Numbered from the stretch's first letter, positions 30,066-41,275 are shown. The stretch: 64,000 bases of DNA from Craterostigma plantagineum (GCA_027422505.1 JAPQWV010000017.1:11533501-11597500); one strand, 5' to 3'. Numbers and translations are program-made. Notes: generated by a model from the letters alone, not told the origin.

Positions 30066-32251
30066 ATGGGACTATTTGGGATCGGCTTGAAAATGGGCAC
30101 ACAAGCATGTGGCAAACATGATGTCCGGCCGGCTCGAAGTAAGGTAGAGAAGAGATCCAATGATACTGCGATACAGTGTGATGTCGACCGACTTGCCAGA
30201 GGGATCGGCATGCAGCTTGGTGACATAGGAGTGCTGAGAGGCTTGCTCTGGTCCTGATGAAATTTCTTCAGAATATCCTTGATGTATTTTGTCTGACTAA
30301 TGAAAATTCCATCATCGAGCTGCCTGACTTGGAGTCCTAGGAAAAACTGCATCTCTCCCATGTGACTCATCTCGAATTTGCTCTTCATGAGATCTCCAAA
30401 TTTCTTGCAGAGCCGAGGATTTGTTGATCCGATGATGATGTCGTCGACGTATACTTGGACGACCATCAGATCTTTGTCATGCAATTTAATGAAGAGGGTT
30501 GTGTCTATCGTTCCTCGTATGAATCCAGACTTCACGAGGAAATCACTCAGGACATCGTACCAAGCACGAGGGGCTTGTTTTAGTCCATAGAGAGCTTTGT
30601 CCAAGCCATAGACATGATCGGGATGTTCTTGATCAACGAAACCTTCCGGCTGAGCAACGTAGACCAATCCGAATTGGTCTTGAAGTACCAAGGTCCACAC
30701 TTGAAGCTTCAGTTCTTGAAGTATCAAGGTCCACACTTGAAGACGTTCGAATTGATTGATCTCCTCTTGCATTGCAATTGTCCAATCCGAGTCTCGAAGT
30801 GCGTTTGCTACTTTGGTAGGCTTGTTTTGGCTCAGGAAGCAACTGAAAAGACTGTGTTGAAAACGTGTCCTCACACCAACCGAAGGATCGCCAATTATCT
30901 GATCAACCGAGTGACCTCTCGTCCACTTGCGCTCATGAGGCAAGGCTGAAGTCGATGCGTCAGCCATCTGTGGATCTAGATTGCCTATAGTATCAGATTG
31001 ATCATTTGTCTGAGGAAGTTCCAATACTGCACTTGGATTGATCGTCTCAGATGATACTTCCTCGATGATCACTGTAGGTTCTTCGGTGTTCTGTGGCAAT
31101 TCTAAGTCGGGTGGGGTAGAGGTGTGAGATGAACTTGGTACGTCTGTCCCGTTTGGTAGAGAATCCATTGTTGGTGTCGTCGTGTTTGACCGATATACCG
31201 GTTCGAAGAGAGAATCCAAGTCGTCTATTGCAAGGTTCGGTGCTTCGTCTGACACTGATCTTGAAGTTGTTGCCATCTTCTGTTGGTTTTGTTCCAACAC
31301 ACCAGTGATTACGGGTTCTGAAATGTTGTCTTCAGAAGCCAACGGATTAGGCACGGGTCCTGGACTGAATTGACCAGAAACCATATCTGCCACTTCGTGG
31401 AAAGTGACATTATAGCTTTCCTTAATAGTTCGGTTGGACTTGATGTATACTCGGTATGCTTTTGATGTTGAAGAATACCCGACAAATGTGGCTTCGAATG
31501 CTTTAGGGTCGAACTTTGCACGTTGCTCTCGGTCGTTCGCCACAAAGCACTTGCACCCAAAGACTTTAAGGAAAGAGATGTTGGGCACTCGATTGTTCAC
31601 AATCTCATACGGAGTCTTGTTGAACCGTTTGTGAACCACCGTCCTGTTTTGAGTAAAACAAGCGGTATTGACTGCTTCAGCCCATAGAATGTGTGGAAGT
31701 TTCGATTGGATCAGCATCGTACGAGCGGCTTCCACTAGTGTTCGATTTTTCCTTTCAACAACCCCATTTTGTTGAGGTGTTTTGGCGGCTGAAAATTGTT
31801 GACTTATTCCAAGTTTCTGATAAAACTCACTGAGGTGACTGTTCTTGAACTCAGTGCCGTTGTCTGTTCGAACGACTTGAATAGTCTGTTGCAGCAGATT
31901 TTGAGTTGTGTTCACAAAATTGATAATCAAGTCACTGGTCTCATCTTTCGTTCGGAGGAACTTAGTCCACATGTAGCGAGAATAGTCATCCACAATCACT
32001 AGGACATACTTTCTTCCATTGATACTCTGAGTCTGCATCAGACCACAAAGATCCATGTGATTAGTTCCAATGGTCGAGAAGTAGACGCGATTTGCTTGAC
32101 GTGATGAGATACTCGCTTCATTTTTCCTAATTGACATGCCGAACGGTGATGCTCCCTTTGTAGTTGTATAGTTGGAAGACCGTGAACCAACTTTTTCGTA
32201 GAAAGACGTTGGAGAGCTTTCATATTCAGATGAGACAGTCGTTGATGCCAT
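30066..32251 (-). pseudogene. Copia integrase and reverse transcriptase (element C)
   Basis: A long open frame (29903-32251, 782 codons) carries the integrase core, with the DDE triad readable in [21 protein letters not shown] and [13 protein letters not shown]. The integrase C-terminus ([36 protein letters not shown]), a Ser/Thr/Pro linker and RT from [21 protein letters not shown] onward follow. The RT lacks about 100 residues from the KW-FKNK motif to the [11 protein letters not shown] motif, which holds the first catalytic Asp. A short duplication (LQVWTL twice) sits at the deletion. It resumes at [15 protein letters not shown] with YVDD box [14 protein letters not shown]. The RT would be inactive. 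A frameshift after PLSTPMS leads into RNase H. Confidence 0.9.
30670..30745 (-). repeat. Two-copy 39-bp duplication at the RT deletion of C
   Basis: The word ttgaagta(c/t)caaggtccacac occurs twice in a row (about 30682 and 30718). It corresponds to the duplicated LQVWTL-LQ peptide and lies exactly where the RT N-terminal half is missing. Confidence 0.75.
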
Positions 32252-32643
32252 AAGCTGTTCCTCTGTAAATCAGTCTGAGAAATGAGGCATACAGCTGTCG
32301 AGGGCCGCACAGACGTCAGGTTGATCGTGTAAAGATTGGATCTCCGAAGTCCTTGAAGGAGTTCTGTGTCCTGACTATCCAAAATTCTGCACCGGTCAGC
32401 ATGGAAGACCACCTGGAAGCCTTTGTCACATAATTGGCCTATGCTGAACAAGTTATGGCGGAGGCCTTCGACGTACGAGACATCTTTGATGGTCAGATCC
32501 TTCAGAGTGATATCCCCAAGTCCTAGAATCGGGGCTGAATCGTTGTTCCCAAATCTGACTTTTCCGTTTGGTCGGTCTTTGTAGTTGCTCAGCAGCTCTT
32601 GACTACCAGTCATGTGTGTGGAGCAACCAGATCGAGGTACCAC
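32038..32643 (-). CDS. Copia aspartic protease and GAG-pre-integrase region (element C)
   Basis: The frame opens in the protease start [20 protein letters not shown]. The active-site triad DSG of relatives reads RSG here, so the catalytic Asp is lost. It continues with [38 protein letters not shown] and [10 protein letters not shown], the normal copia protease/linker order. It then runs into the zinc-binding GAG-pre-integrase part ([27 protein letters not shown]). A frameshift near 32100 transfers the reading to the integrase frame. It is in the same frame as the gag end, separated by one TAA and a 3' splice-site-like sequence. Confidence 0.85.
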   Translation of the reverse strand: MVPRSGCSTHMTGSQELLSNYKDRPNGKVRFGNNDSAPILGLGDITLKDLTIKDVSYVEGLRHNLFSIGQLCDKGFQVVFHADRCRILDSQDTELLQGLRRSNLYTINLTSVRPSTAVCLISQTDLQRNSLWHQRLSHLNMKALQRLSTKKLVHGLPTIQLQREHHRSACQLGKMKRVSHHVKQIASTSRPLELITWIFVV

Positions 32644-32670
32644 ACATGATGGATCTGCAAAAACAATTTA
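32644..32670 (-). promoter_or_regulatory. gag stop and acceptor-like sequence at the gag-pol boundary (C)
   Basis: Minus-strand order is the gag stop TAA (32670-32668), then ATTGTTTTTGCAG ending at 32655, then the protease frame. The T-rich run plus GCAG looks like a 3' splice site. B has the same layout. Confidence 0.45.
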
Positions 32671-34355
32671 AAGAGCTTTACGTACCCACTTAAACATGGG
32701 TCCTCTCGGATTAGCAGATTTAATTTTGCGTTCAGATATGACTCCTAAATCTATTTCTGGACGAGTCTTAATAACCCATTGTACTTTTGAAAAAGTGGGT
32801 TTGGGTTTTGCCTCTATAGGAGACTTGGCCCTTTTGGCTTTTGTCGTCCTAGGCGGAGATTGAAGAATCCATTTGGGTTGAACCTCCATTTGAAGGTTAA
32901 TTTCAGCACGTACAAATGCTTTGGAGGCTTTGACTGAGGAAAAGATCTTTTCTTGTGATAGTCTCCTAAGGTGCTTGGGGGATTTAATATCTACGGGATA
33001 CCTTAGGTGAGTACATTCATGTACGGCGCCATAAGCTTTCTTTATAGCTGGATCTTGTTTCCTACGTGACTTCCTTGTGGCATTTGTTCAGAATGATTAA
33101 CTTTGACGTGGAGCCTATTTCGAAGTTGGTGCTTCTAAAAGTGATCGGTTGAAGTGAATAAGTAGAAGCAACTATCTTAAAAGTGGAAATAGCTCTTTTA
33201 TTTCTATGAATGCCTTTTATTGTAACAGAAGGAGTAGCATGCTCAGAAACATTTAAATCTAATGGCTCCTTCTTTATCTTAGTGCTAGACACTCTCGCCT
33301 TTGTTTTTAGTGCTGACGCTACACTCCCTGTAGACGTAGGTAAAGTGTAATTAGTCATAGCACTTTTAACAAAATTATCTTTACAATATTTATCTTTCAA
33401 AGGCGATTTTTCATTTTCACGCTTTTTGTAATATTATCTTACAAAATTAGTCCTATTTTTGTCCCTTTCATTTAGTTCTGTGTAGGCAAAGGGGATTTTT
33501 GGACCACGTGGACCTTGTCTAATGGATGAATCGAAAGTATTTTCATAAGACGATTCAGTAAAATTTCTGAGAGAGGTTATTCCTAAACGCATGTGTTTAA
33601 CATCATATATTTCTTTCTTTTGTAAAACACATGGATTAGTGAAAACCTATGCCTTCTATAGTATTATAGAACTCTATATCCCTGGGCTTGTTCAAAAATA
33701 TCGTCTGTTCGGACTGTCCCTACGCGTAACTATATCGTCTAATTTCTTTACTTTGGCGTATAGTTTCTTGCGTTCCTCACCTAGGAGAGCGTAATTATTT
33801 TCCACGGTTAGTTTCGCGGCTTGACAGGCATTGAAATCCTTACTAAGCTCACTAATCTTAGCATTCGATGTTTCTAATTGAGCTTCTAAGTTAGTGATCT
33901 TAGAGGTAGCTTCGGTTATCCTACAATTTAAAATGGCTTTCTCGTTGAGATTTCTAACCAAGCAATTGTAGTTATTTACTAGCCTATCTTCTAATCCTTA
34001 ATCTTTTCGCGCTGTTGTAGTTCATCTATTTTTGCACTAGAGCTCCTAAGTTCTTGTTCGAGACTATCTATTCTCCTGAGCTCTCTCAAGTTTGTTCTCT
34101 ACTTCCTTTATACTTTTCTGCTCACATTTCATGTTAGCATTGCTTTTGATATGATTCTAACATGGTCAATAATGTGGAAGGAGTATATACCTCATTTGAA
34201 GACGTGGATGCGTTGTCGTCGTCCGTACGAGTGGATGTTTCGGCGTCCAATTCGTTGTCGAGACGGGCCATGAGGGCTAAGTTCTCTTCTTCGGAGCTCC
34301 ACGTGTCCTCGAGCCATTGGTCCTGTTCGGCCATGAGAGCTACTCCAGCCTCTTT
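32668..34355 (-). pseudogene. gag spacer region (element C)
   Basis: Several minus-strand frames cover the region between nucleocapsid and protease. In order: DQWLEDTWSSEEENLALMARLD (34334-34134), the coiled coil RITEATSKITNLEAQLETSNAKISELS and ALLGEERKKLYAKVKKLDDIVTRRD (33961-33692), a SLPTSTGSV-type Lys/Ser-rich part (33400-33062, YTLPTSTGSVASALKTKARV) and the tail ending GPMFKWVRKAL (32668). The order matches A and H. At least four frameshifts or stops break it. Length (about 1.7 kb) is long for a copia gag tail. The function is not established. Confidence 0.75.
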
Positions 34356-34834
34356 CTATTTTGTCAATTGAAGCTTCCCGGAGTAGTAGTTTGCATCTCT
34401 TTTCTTCGGGAGAGTGCACTCTTTGGCGAAGTGACCTGCTTTGCCACAATTAAAACATTTATTAGTCTCTTTGGGATTCTTGACCTCGGAACTCTCCGGA
34501 GCACGTTCTTTGTTCTTGGAGCTTGTAGTCCGAAGTCTATTGGCTGAGGTTGAAGACTTCTTCGTGAAGTACATGCTCATCATTTGTCCAATGAGAGCTA
34601 GCTGTTTTCCAAGGGCTTTCATGTTCGGCTCGATGTCGGAGTCCGACTCCTCTTCCGACTCTGATGATGAAGGTGGCCTAACGATCTTATCCTTTCTTGA
34701 TCTTGTGCTCCTCTTTACCGAGACTAAGGCAACCGTGTCATCGGTTTGTTTGCCTTTCTGCTCTTTGGTGATCTCGCGGATATCTTCCTCATGCTGAGTG
34801 AGATTGTCGAACACGGCATGGACATCCAGCTCCT
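34356..34834 (-). pseudogene. gag nucleocapsid region with CCHC zinc knuckle (element C)
   Basis: The frame 34814-34356 contains MKALGKQLALIGQMM, a Ser/Asp/Glu-rich stretch and CFNCGKAGHFAKEC (34457-34416), a perfect CX2CX4HX4C zinc knuckle that binds element RNA during particle assembly. Basic residues follow (PKKRDANYY). The frame is shifted relative to the capsid part upstream by an indel near 34830. Confidence 0.85.
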
Positions 34835-35446
34835 CTAGATCTTTGTTTTGTAGTATTTGAGTGGATATTTTCTTCCATTCCGTGGCAGGGAAGATAGAAA
34901 TCTTATGTTTGTCTCCATGTTTGTCTTCGTTATTTCTATCTTCCTCATCTCATTGAGAAGAGTGAGGTATCGTTGGTAGATCTCGTTTAGACTCTCCTCC
35001 GGCTTCGCTTTGAATGAGTCGTAAGCGGTGAGAATGTTCGCCTTCTTGGCCTTTATACCAACTTTCGTCCTTTTCATCATCCTATGCAGCTCATCCCACA
35101 TCCCTTTGGCCGATGTAAGGCTGTAGATTTGTCTGTATATATCGTTGGGGATGCCCTGCATAAGGGTATTCATGGCTACTAGATCAGCCTTAGCTCGAGC
35201 TCTTTCCTCCAGAGAGTATTCTCTAGGCTCCTTTAGTCGCCTAGAAGCTGGAATTGCTGGAGTAGCTGTTTCGTCCCCGGGTACATGGACCCAGAACTGT
35301 GCCAGTTCCTCTTCAAGGGACTTCAGTAGATTTTTGGCTTGATCCTTTAGAGCAATGAAATTCAGAAAGCGGCTTCTCCACACTGTGTATTCGCCTCTTT
35401 GCAAGATCGGTGGACGGTTGTCATTTCCGAGTGAGTACGCATCCAT
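34835..35446 (-). CDS. gag capsid-like domain (element C)
   Basis: This 203-codon frame begins MDAYSLGNDNRPPILQRGEY, shared with the gag start of A, and carries the typical copia capsid motifs: VWRSRFLNFIALKD, AKADLVAMNTLMQGIPNDIYRQIYS, AKGMWDELHRMMKRT, ILTAYDSFKAKPEES and YLTLLNEMRKIEI. It would form the virus-like particle shell. It ends where an indel shifts to the nucleocapsid frame. The start is supported by conservation with A and by the leader immediately upstream. Confidence 0.85.
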   Translation of the reverse strand: MDAYSLGNDNRPPILQRGEYTVWRSRFLNFIALKDQAKNLLKSLEEELAQFWVHVPGDETATPAIPASRRLKEPREYSLEERARAKADLVAMNTLMQGIPNDIYRQIYSLTSAKGMWDELHRMMKRTKVGIKAKKANILTAYDSFKAKPEESLNEIYQRYLTLLNEMRKIEITKTNMETNIRFLSSLPRNGRKYPLKYYKTKI

Positions 35447-36503
35447 GTTTGTATTGCAGTCGAGTTGTTGAAGGATCTTCGTTAATTGTTTTGAAGGTTG
35501 AAGATGATCTTCACAAGTGAAGAAATTCGTTAGTAGCGTTTGATTCGAAAATTAGATCGAGAATGATTTTCGATTCAATCTTTAAAGTTTGATCGAAATT
35601 AATTCCGTTGAGATAGAGTGTACTGGGTACTGTTCTCGTGCGAGAAATTTTGTCAGCGAGATATTTTACGAGCGAGATAAATTGCTCAAAATCATTCGGT
35701 CGAGAAAAATTTCTTGATCGTGAATTTATTTCGATCGTAAAGAATCGGTACGTTAGTAAGTTTCTCGACAAGTCAAAATAAATCTGTTGACTAGAAAAGT
35801 TTCTCGCGTATAAATGATTTTCGCCTGGTCAAACGTTAAAAGGTTTGACTGAAAAAGTTTTTCGAGTGAAAGTTTTTACGCATGCAAAGTCAAAATAAGT
35901 CTCTCTCGAAAAAGTTTTTCGCTGTATAATGCTCTAGAAATATTTCTAACTAAAATCGTTTCTACTGATGACGATTCTAGCGCTGACTTCGTATTCTGAT
36001 CGAGAAAAATTCTCGCGCTAAGTTTATCGATCGAGAAACTAATCCGATCGCAACACTTAGCGAGAAAAATTTGAGCAGTCGAGAAAAATTAACAGAATTA
36101 TTTACACTAATTCGAGCAAAAACAAAGAATCAGATTGTGAAATTTGAGGCAGTTGCTCGCAATTAAGTACTAATCACGCACGAACAAGCAATTAAACACG
36201 TTATGAAGCAAAATATATCGAATTTGATCAAAATCAGAACGTGTTCTTCATGTTCTTCGCAAACAGTAACACACAAAAGCAATTCAATCCTAGAAGTCGA
36301 AGTTCAAACGGCTACAGAACTGATCGCAATGATGATCTATCACTTAAACGAGCACAGAAACACCAAATTCAAGTAATTAAGCACAGAATTAAGCTATTGG
36401 ATCGAAAAAGGTTTTCGCGCCAAACTGTTCTTCGATGAACAATATCCAGAAAATGATTTTCGATCCAATTCTAACAATTTACGATTCAAAACAGAACGAA
36501 TCT
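35447..36503 (-). repeat. Leader of C with CGATCGAGAAA words
   Basis: The sequence between PBS and gag has no supported gene. It is rich in the A-family words (ctcgatcg, cgatcgagaaa, tttttcgatcg), for example at 36020-36000, 35890-35860 and 35715-35690, and aligns with the A and G leaders. The leader end (aaacgaagatcc-like, minus sense) is close to the gag ATG. Confidence 0.75.
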
Positions 36504-36515
36504 GCTCTGATACCA
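36504..36515 (-). promoter_or_regulatory. Primer-binding site of C (initiator tRNA-Met)
   Basis: Minus-strand TGGTATCAGAGC starts two bases after the LTR end. It is an exact match to the initiator tRNA-Met complement. Confidence 0.9.
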
Positions 36516-36517
36516 AT

Positions 36518-36867
36518 TATTAGGTCCTACGATTAACAACTCTACGATCCTAGGCTAGAATTCATAGTAATTCGATCGTTACGACACGCAATTGAATTCG
36601 ATCGAAAAACTCAAAAGAAGAATAAGAGAGAGAATTCGAGTAGAGTGAGAAAGTTACTGTTGTTTCTCTCTCTAGAAATCAAATTGCAAGCACTTCGGAT
36701 CAATTCTAAAACTTTCTCTACTCAGCTCAATTGATTTACAAGTATTTATACCAAACAAACTTGGTATAAATATCAATCTAGTCCTAATCTAAGGACTACT
36801 ATACAAAACGCCCCTAATTACAAGGACAACTAATGAAATCAAGCACAATTACAAATAGTATTCTACA
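36518..36867 (-). repeat. 5' LTR of element C
   Basis: Minus-strand TGTAGAATACTATTTG... to ...AGGACCTAATA (the last ACA mutated to ATA), 350 bp, the same length as the A 3' LTR and homologous throughout. It includes the TTTATACCAA...TTGGTATAAA inverted repeat (36745-36771). The outer flank is ORF3 of B with no polypurine tract. Confidence 0.9.
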
Positions 36868-39799
36868 TAGACCACTGATGGATCGTCGTCTTCATTGATT
36901 ATGTGGCCTTCACCTAGACTTGGGTCGGGGACTTCGAAGGATGGCTTTGTGAGATTCACCTTCTTCATGTTGCTTTCCACCACCATTTGAAGGTCGTGAG
37001 TCGTATTGAATTTGATTTGGCGCATCATGAATCGCTTAAGAGCGACGTATCCCACCTTTAAGTCCGGATTCTGAAGTGTTCCAAGGAATCTGAAGCTTCC
37101 CAATATCTGATCAACGTCTTTCACCTCTGATGTAGGAGAGATCGCCTTCAGTCAGTTCCTCGACGGTTCCATCTTCTCGCCGCACTTTGTAGATAGGATA
37201 TTCATAGAAATCAAGACGACCTCGTCGTACTCCCAGGACTGTGCTGATTCTGGCTTTTTTCTTCTTTCTCTTCTAAGAGTATCAACATTAGTTCCTTTTC
37301 CTCTCCATACAAGCCCTCTACGAAGAGAGAGCAGGTATCGTACGAAGGTTGGTCTCGGGAGATGAGTTAGGCCTCTCAGATCAAGCTCGTCTAACTTCTT
37401 GATCCTATCTTCCTTCCTCCAAATTCTCCTTCGTATCCCTTCTTGATATGGGGCAATCACTTTGACATTTTCCCATGTTGGCTTCTGTTATTCTCCTATC
37501 TTCGACTTCGAGGGGGCACTCCTCATCGACGACGGCGTGTTTGAGAAGCTCGAAAAGTTCTGGAATGTCAGCTTCGTAGTCTTCACCTTCCTCGAGTTCA
37601 TCATCATTATCCAGGAAACCATTGGCCAAGGCTGGGTGCATCGGCTTTGTTAACCAGTCGTCGTTGAAGATATATTTTTCTACCGTTGTGGGTGGATTGT
37701 AAAGTGTTTCTAGAGATATGATTGGTTCATTTGACTGAAGAGATAGAGTAGGTAAGGATGGAGGATCGGAGGAGGTTCTTTGGCTTGTGGAAAGAGGAAG
37801 TGAAAGGCTCATAGCTGGTGAGGAGGGCTGTTGGGTTGTTTTGGTAGTAGTTCGGGTAGATTTTTGTGTTGGTGTGGGTGTAGGTGATTTTGTTCTAGTA
37901 GGTGTTTGGATAACTCTAGGCTGCGTCTGTTGAGGTTGAGGCCCTGTGTCTCGTGTCTTCTCCCCCTCGGGACGACCCTCATCTCCTGGGTCGTCACGTG
38001 GTTGATGTGATGTCTGGGCCTCGCCTCGGCATGTGAACGGAAGCTCGAGACGTCTAAGGAGCTTCGCTTTATAATCAGTGAGCTTCAGTGCAGTGCGGAG
38101 TCTGGCTATCAAGACGTCAACGAGTTCCATGACTGGGACATTCCACGGGCCGCCGTCTGAGTCAGGAGATGGATCGGGATGAGAAGGTGCTTCTTCGGCG
38201 ACGGGGGCTTTGCCTTTGTCTCGAGAGGATGTACCAATTGCGCTGTACACTTGGGTCATGATGGAGTCCTTGAGATCTTTTGCAAACTCAGCTAGGCGAC
38301 CGTTCAGCCTGTTTGCACGGGACTTGAAGAACTGAGGCCACCTAGGTTCACCGTTGACATCAATGCTGAGACAGACTCAGATTGATGGCCCAAGTCCGTA
38401 GCTGCTGTGATATTGACTCTAGTACGGAGACATTGTGGAGCGTTCTATCTAGATCACTAAGATCTAGAGGTGCAGAAACCAGAGTAAGTGTCCTAGAAAA
38501 TGGAAAAATTATGGATGGTGAGGGCACTAGACTAGTCGTGACTAAGGAAAGTGCAGTCTGAGGCTGAGGACTACTTGATACATCTACCCCCTCCGAGCGA
38601 GGTGGTGATGGATGACGTGGCACCTCGTGTGTATGTGAAACAATCATCTGTTGGGAGATGATTGAGTGGCTAGGGAGGGTAGTGTGCTCGATTGGACCCG
38701 ATGTCGCGACTTCTACTCGGGGGAAGACAAAGTCATCCCCTGCACTTATTGGCTCGGTCCGGCTTATTTGTGGACTAGTGGACTGCGGAGTACGGTCGTG
38801 TTTGTGTTTTCTACGCCGTTCCTGTTGACTGCTTCTGTCATCCCCTTTGGATTTTCTCTTTTGTTTTGGCTTTGGGATGAAGAGCTTCATAGACCTATTT
38901 TTGGCTTTGAGGGTTGGCTTGTCCCTGGGTTAGGTTCAACTGGGATGTGTTGAACCATGGGAATATCATCGAGGTTGTTGGCTCGGAGGTATTTTAGGAG
39001 CTCCGGGTCTGTTTGATCAAGGAGTCGGAGTAGATAATCTGGTAGGATCATGGCCTCCTGATCGATTTTGCTCTTTGTTGATTGTATTTTGATGAGTTTC
39101 GGAGTTTGATAGTCCTCGGTCCTGGGTCGGTCCTCTATTTCGGGATGAAGATCCACGAAGTGTTGGACGATGACAGGGAGCCACCGTAGGTAAGGAAGTA
39201 CTGGCTTCGTGGAACCGAGACCTCGCCTTCGTAATTGAAAAAGGATGTCCGTCCAGAGCAGTTGTGCGACATTATAATTTTTGTTGAAGGCGATCCCATG
39301 GAAGATCAGCATGATGTTGCGGTTGCATTTGTCAGACCCGGAATGCTTCGGAGAGAGGCACTTGTTGACGATCAGAAAGAGTGTCAGACCCGGAATGCTT
39401 CGGATGTCTTTTGGGCGTTTGGTTTGTGGCCCATTAATAGAAAGTCACTGATCAGGTCATCGTTAGAGGGATGAGGATCATACAGTAGTGAGTATGGTAG
39501 GTTTAATGGTTGGGGTAAAGACGACAATGGTGTTGTCGATCTAGCGGAGAGGCGAGTTGTTTTTGGGTTATTGGTTGGGTTCTGAAGAGTGGGCCAGAAT
39601 TGTTGTACGTAGACTTTTGGGACACACTCGGTGATATTTAGGGCTATTTTCAGAGGGTGGTTTGCTAGAAGTTTGACAATGATAGGATCTAGGAACGAGA
39701 TGTTGTCAAAGTCTAGTTGGAGGTTGTTGGGTGTTCTCTGTGCCCAGTCCTTTCTTTCAAGCATAAATCTCATCAATCTGTCGCACCATTTTAATATGT
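36868..39799 (-). pseudogene. ORF3 of B: diverged copy of the env-position ORF
   Basis: Frames in order are 39776-39384 (LERKDWAQRTPNNLQLDFD; ECVPKVYVQQFWPTLQNP; YDPHPSNDDLISDFLLMG), 39312-38887 (LIFHGIAFNKNYNVAQLLWTD), 38890-38360 (a basic stretch KPKQKRKSKGDDRSSQQERR), 38259-37405 (MELVDVLIARLRTALKL; DDPGDEGRPEGEK; EKYIFNDDWLTKPMHP), 37460-37152 and 37124-36849 (FMMRQIKFNTTHDLQ, ESNMKKVNL). The landmarks VYxQQFW, ISDFLxMG, IFHGIAF-NYxxAQLLW, EGEK, KYIF and FMMRQ-K appear in the same order in A, C and D, although identity is low. It is therefore a true but distant homologue. Many frameshifts break it, and the C-terminus is lost at 36868. Confidence 0.7.
39331..39403 (-). repeat. 22-bp duplication at a deletion in B ORF3
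   Basis: gtcagacccggaatgcttcgga occurs at 39331-39352, where it encodes part of the LSPKHSG-type motif. It occurs again at 39382-39403, next to a gap in the domain (the block between FLLMGHKP and the CLSPKH motif is missing). Confidence 0.75.
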
Positions 39800-39826
39800 C
39801 TGTAGGACAAGATCAAAGGATTAGTA
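39800..39826 (-). promoter_or_regulatory. Candidate branch point and 3' splice site before ORF3 (B)
   Basis: Minus-strand TACTAAT (39826-39820) is followed by CCTTTGATCTTGTCCTACAG, ending at 39800. It lies at the place of the ORF3 acceptors of A, C and D. Unlike them, no in-frame ATG follows directly. Confidence 0.5.
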
Positions 39827-41275
39827 GGAACCAACCATTACAACGCTTGAAAGATAAGAAATGTGAGTCAAAGTTAAAAGTTGTAATATGTTAGGACTTA
39901 GAGAAATTTTGATAAAATTTTGAATAATGTTCGCCGATAGGAAGAAATATTGAAATTGAGTCAATCAATCGGCTACAGTGTAAATCAGTTTCGGCCGAGA
40001 TTCAATTTGCAATTCAAATCACAGTGTTATTGTGTTTCGGCAAGAGTGTGCAATCGTGCGATTCCAATCATAGTTCTTTTATACTTTGGTGATCGAAACG
40101 CAGAATAGTATGATTTAAATCATGTTCTAATTAAAAGATAGTTTCGGCCGAAAGTCTAAAACGGACGATTTAAATCATAGTAAAATTATAAAAGCCAGTT
40201 TCGGCCGAAAGTACTGAATCGCTCGATTTTAATCACAGGATAGTTAAAAGGACAGTATCGGCCGATTGTATTGCGAAATTGAATCTGGGGTGAGTTTCGG
40301 GCGAATGTAAGCTGAATCGAAACGCAATTTGAAAGCGATTCGAGTGAGCTCACGCAAACCCTAATTTGTGAATCATGCGAAAACGAGAATAATATCAGTT
40401 AAAAACAGTAGATTACACGTTTTTCCGTACCAATAGTGAGTTTGGAGATATAATAGGAAAAACAGAGTGTGTTAGTGACGGTGACGAGAGTTGCGTGTGA
40501 TTGCAGAGAAATTTTGAAAGTGAATTTGGGAGAATCGATGAAGAAAGACTGAGTTTCGGGCGAAATACTATAGTATGAGTTTCGATCAAGAGTGGTTTCG
40601 GGCGAGTCTCAGTTTCACCGAGTAAAAATACAATGGTGTTAAAATTTTGAGTTTCGATCGAATTGAATTAGTTTCGGGCGATGATTTGTGTCGCCGTGTA
40701 AAATTATAAAGGAATTTAAAACTTTCATTTCGATCGAAACGCATTTCGGGCGATAGTCAGTTTCGCCGAGAAACGATCTTAAATATTTGAATATTTAGTT
40801 TCGATCGGATTTAAATGAGTTTCGGGCGATACTCAGTTTCGCCGAGAAAAGATTTTAAATACTTGAATATTCAATTTCGATCGAATTTACATGAGTTTCG
40901 GGCGATAGTCAGTTTCGCCGAGAAAAGATTTTAATTTTGTGTATTTTAGTTTCGATCGAATTCTGAGTTTCGCCGAGAAAAAATTTTGACTTAAGATAAA
41001 TAGAAATGACTATATCAAGATTTTACCCTACAATTCGATTTGAAGGAAAATTTGATGAAAAATCATAGAAAATCCACCTTAATTTGTGCAAGGTGTTCAA
41101 AGACTCCCCCTAGATTAGTGCATAATTTTTCAATACTCCCCCTAAATCCGTGCATAAATTTTTTATAAGACTACCCCTAGATATGATAGTAGGATTTTCA
41201 ACATACACTTGAAAACATGAGAAAAATTAAGTGACCTATTTACACAATATCAGGTTCATGTAGGGACAATCGATC
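39827..41275 (-). other. Post-pol noncoding region of B
   Basis: There is no supported gene. It is shorter (about 1.5 kb) than in A, C and D. It contains two internal purine tracts (minus TAGGGGGAGT at 41111-41102 and 41143-41134, each preceded by a TGCAC-like box). It then has a dense array of TTTCGGGCGA and TTTCGGCCGA words (40960-39980). The four-unit array of the A family is not visible. A weak donor-like TTGTGTAAATAG lies at 41248-41237. Confidence 0.65.

Larger units (their letters stand above)
23605..36867 (-). mobile_element. Element C: nearly complete A-family copia element, 3' end missing
   Basis: C has a 5' LTR (36867-36518), PBS, leader, gag, pol, post-pol region and the first two thirds of ORF3, all on the minus strand. 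It stops at 23605 at the Cassandra-like LTR. Its pol is the best preserved in the window, with 782 codons open across integrase and RT, but it has an RT deletion. Outside the 5' LTR lies ORF3 of B without a polypurine tract. Confidence 0.85.

Noticed and set aside
15429..36867. C and D as one element bounded by the LTRs at 15429-15774 and 36518-36867
   Set aside because: The flanks do not match (cttgc, tagac), and the interval contains two post-pol regions and two ORF3 copies joined at a Cassandra-like LTR, so it is a chimera.
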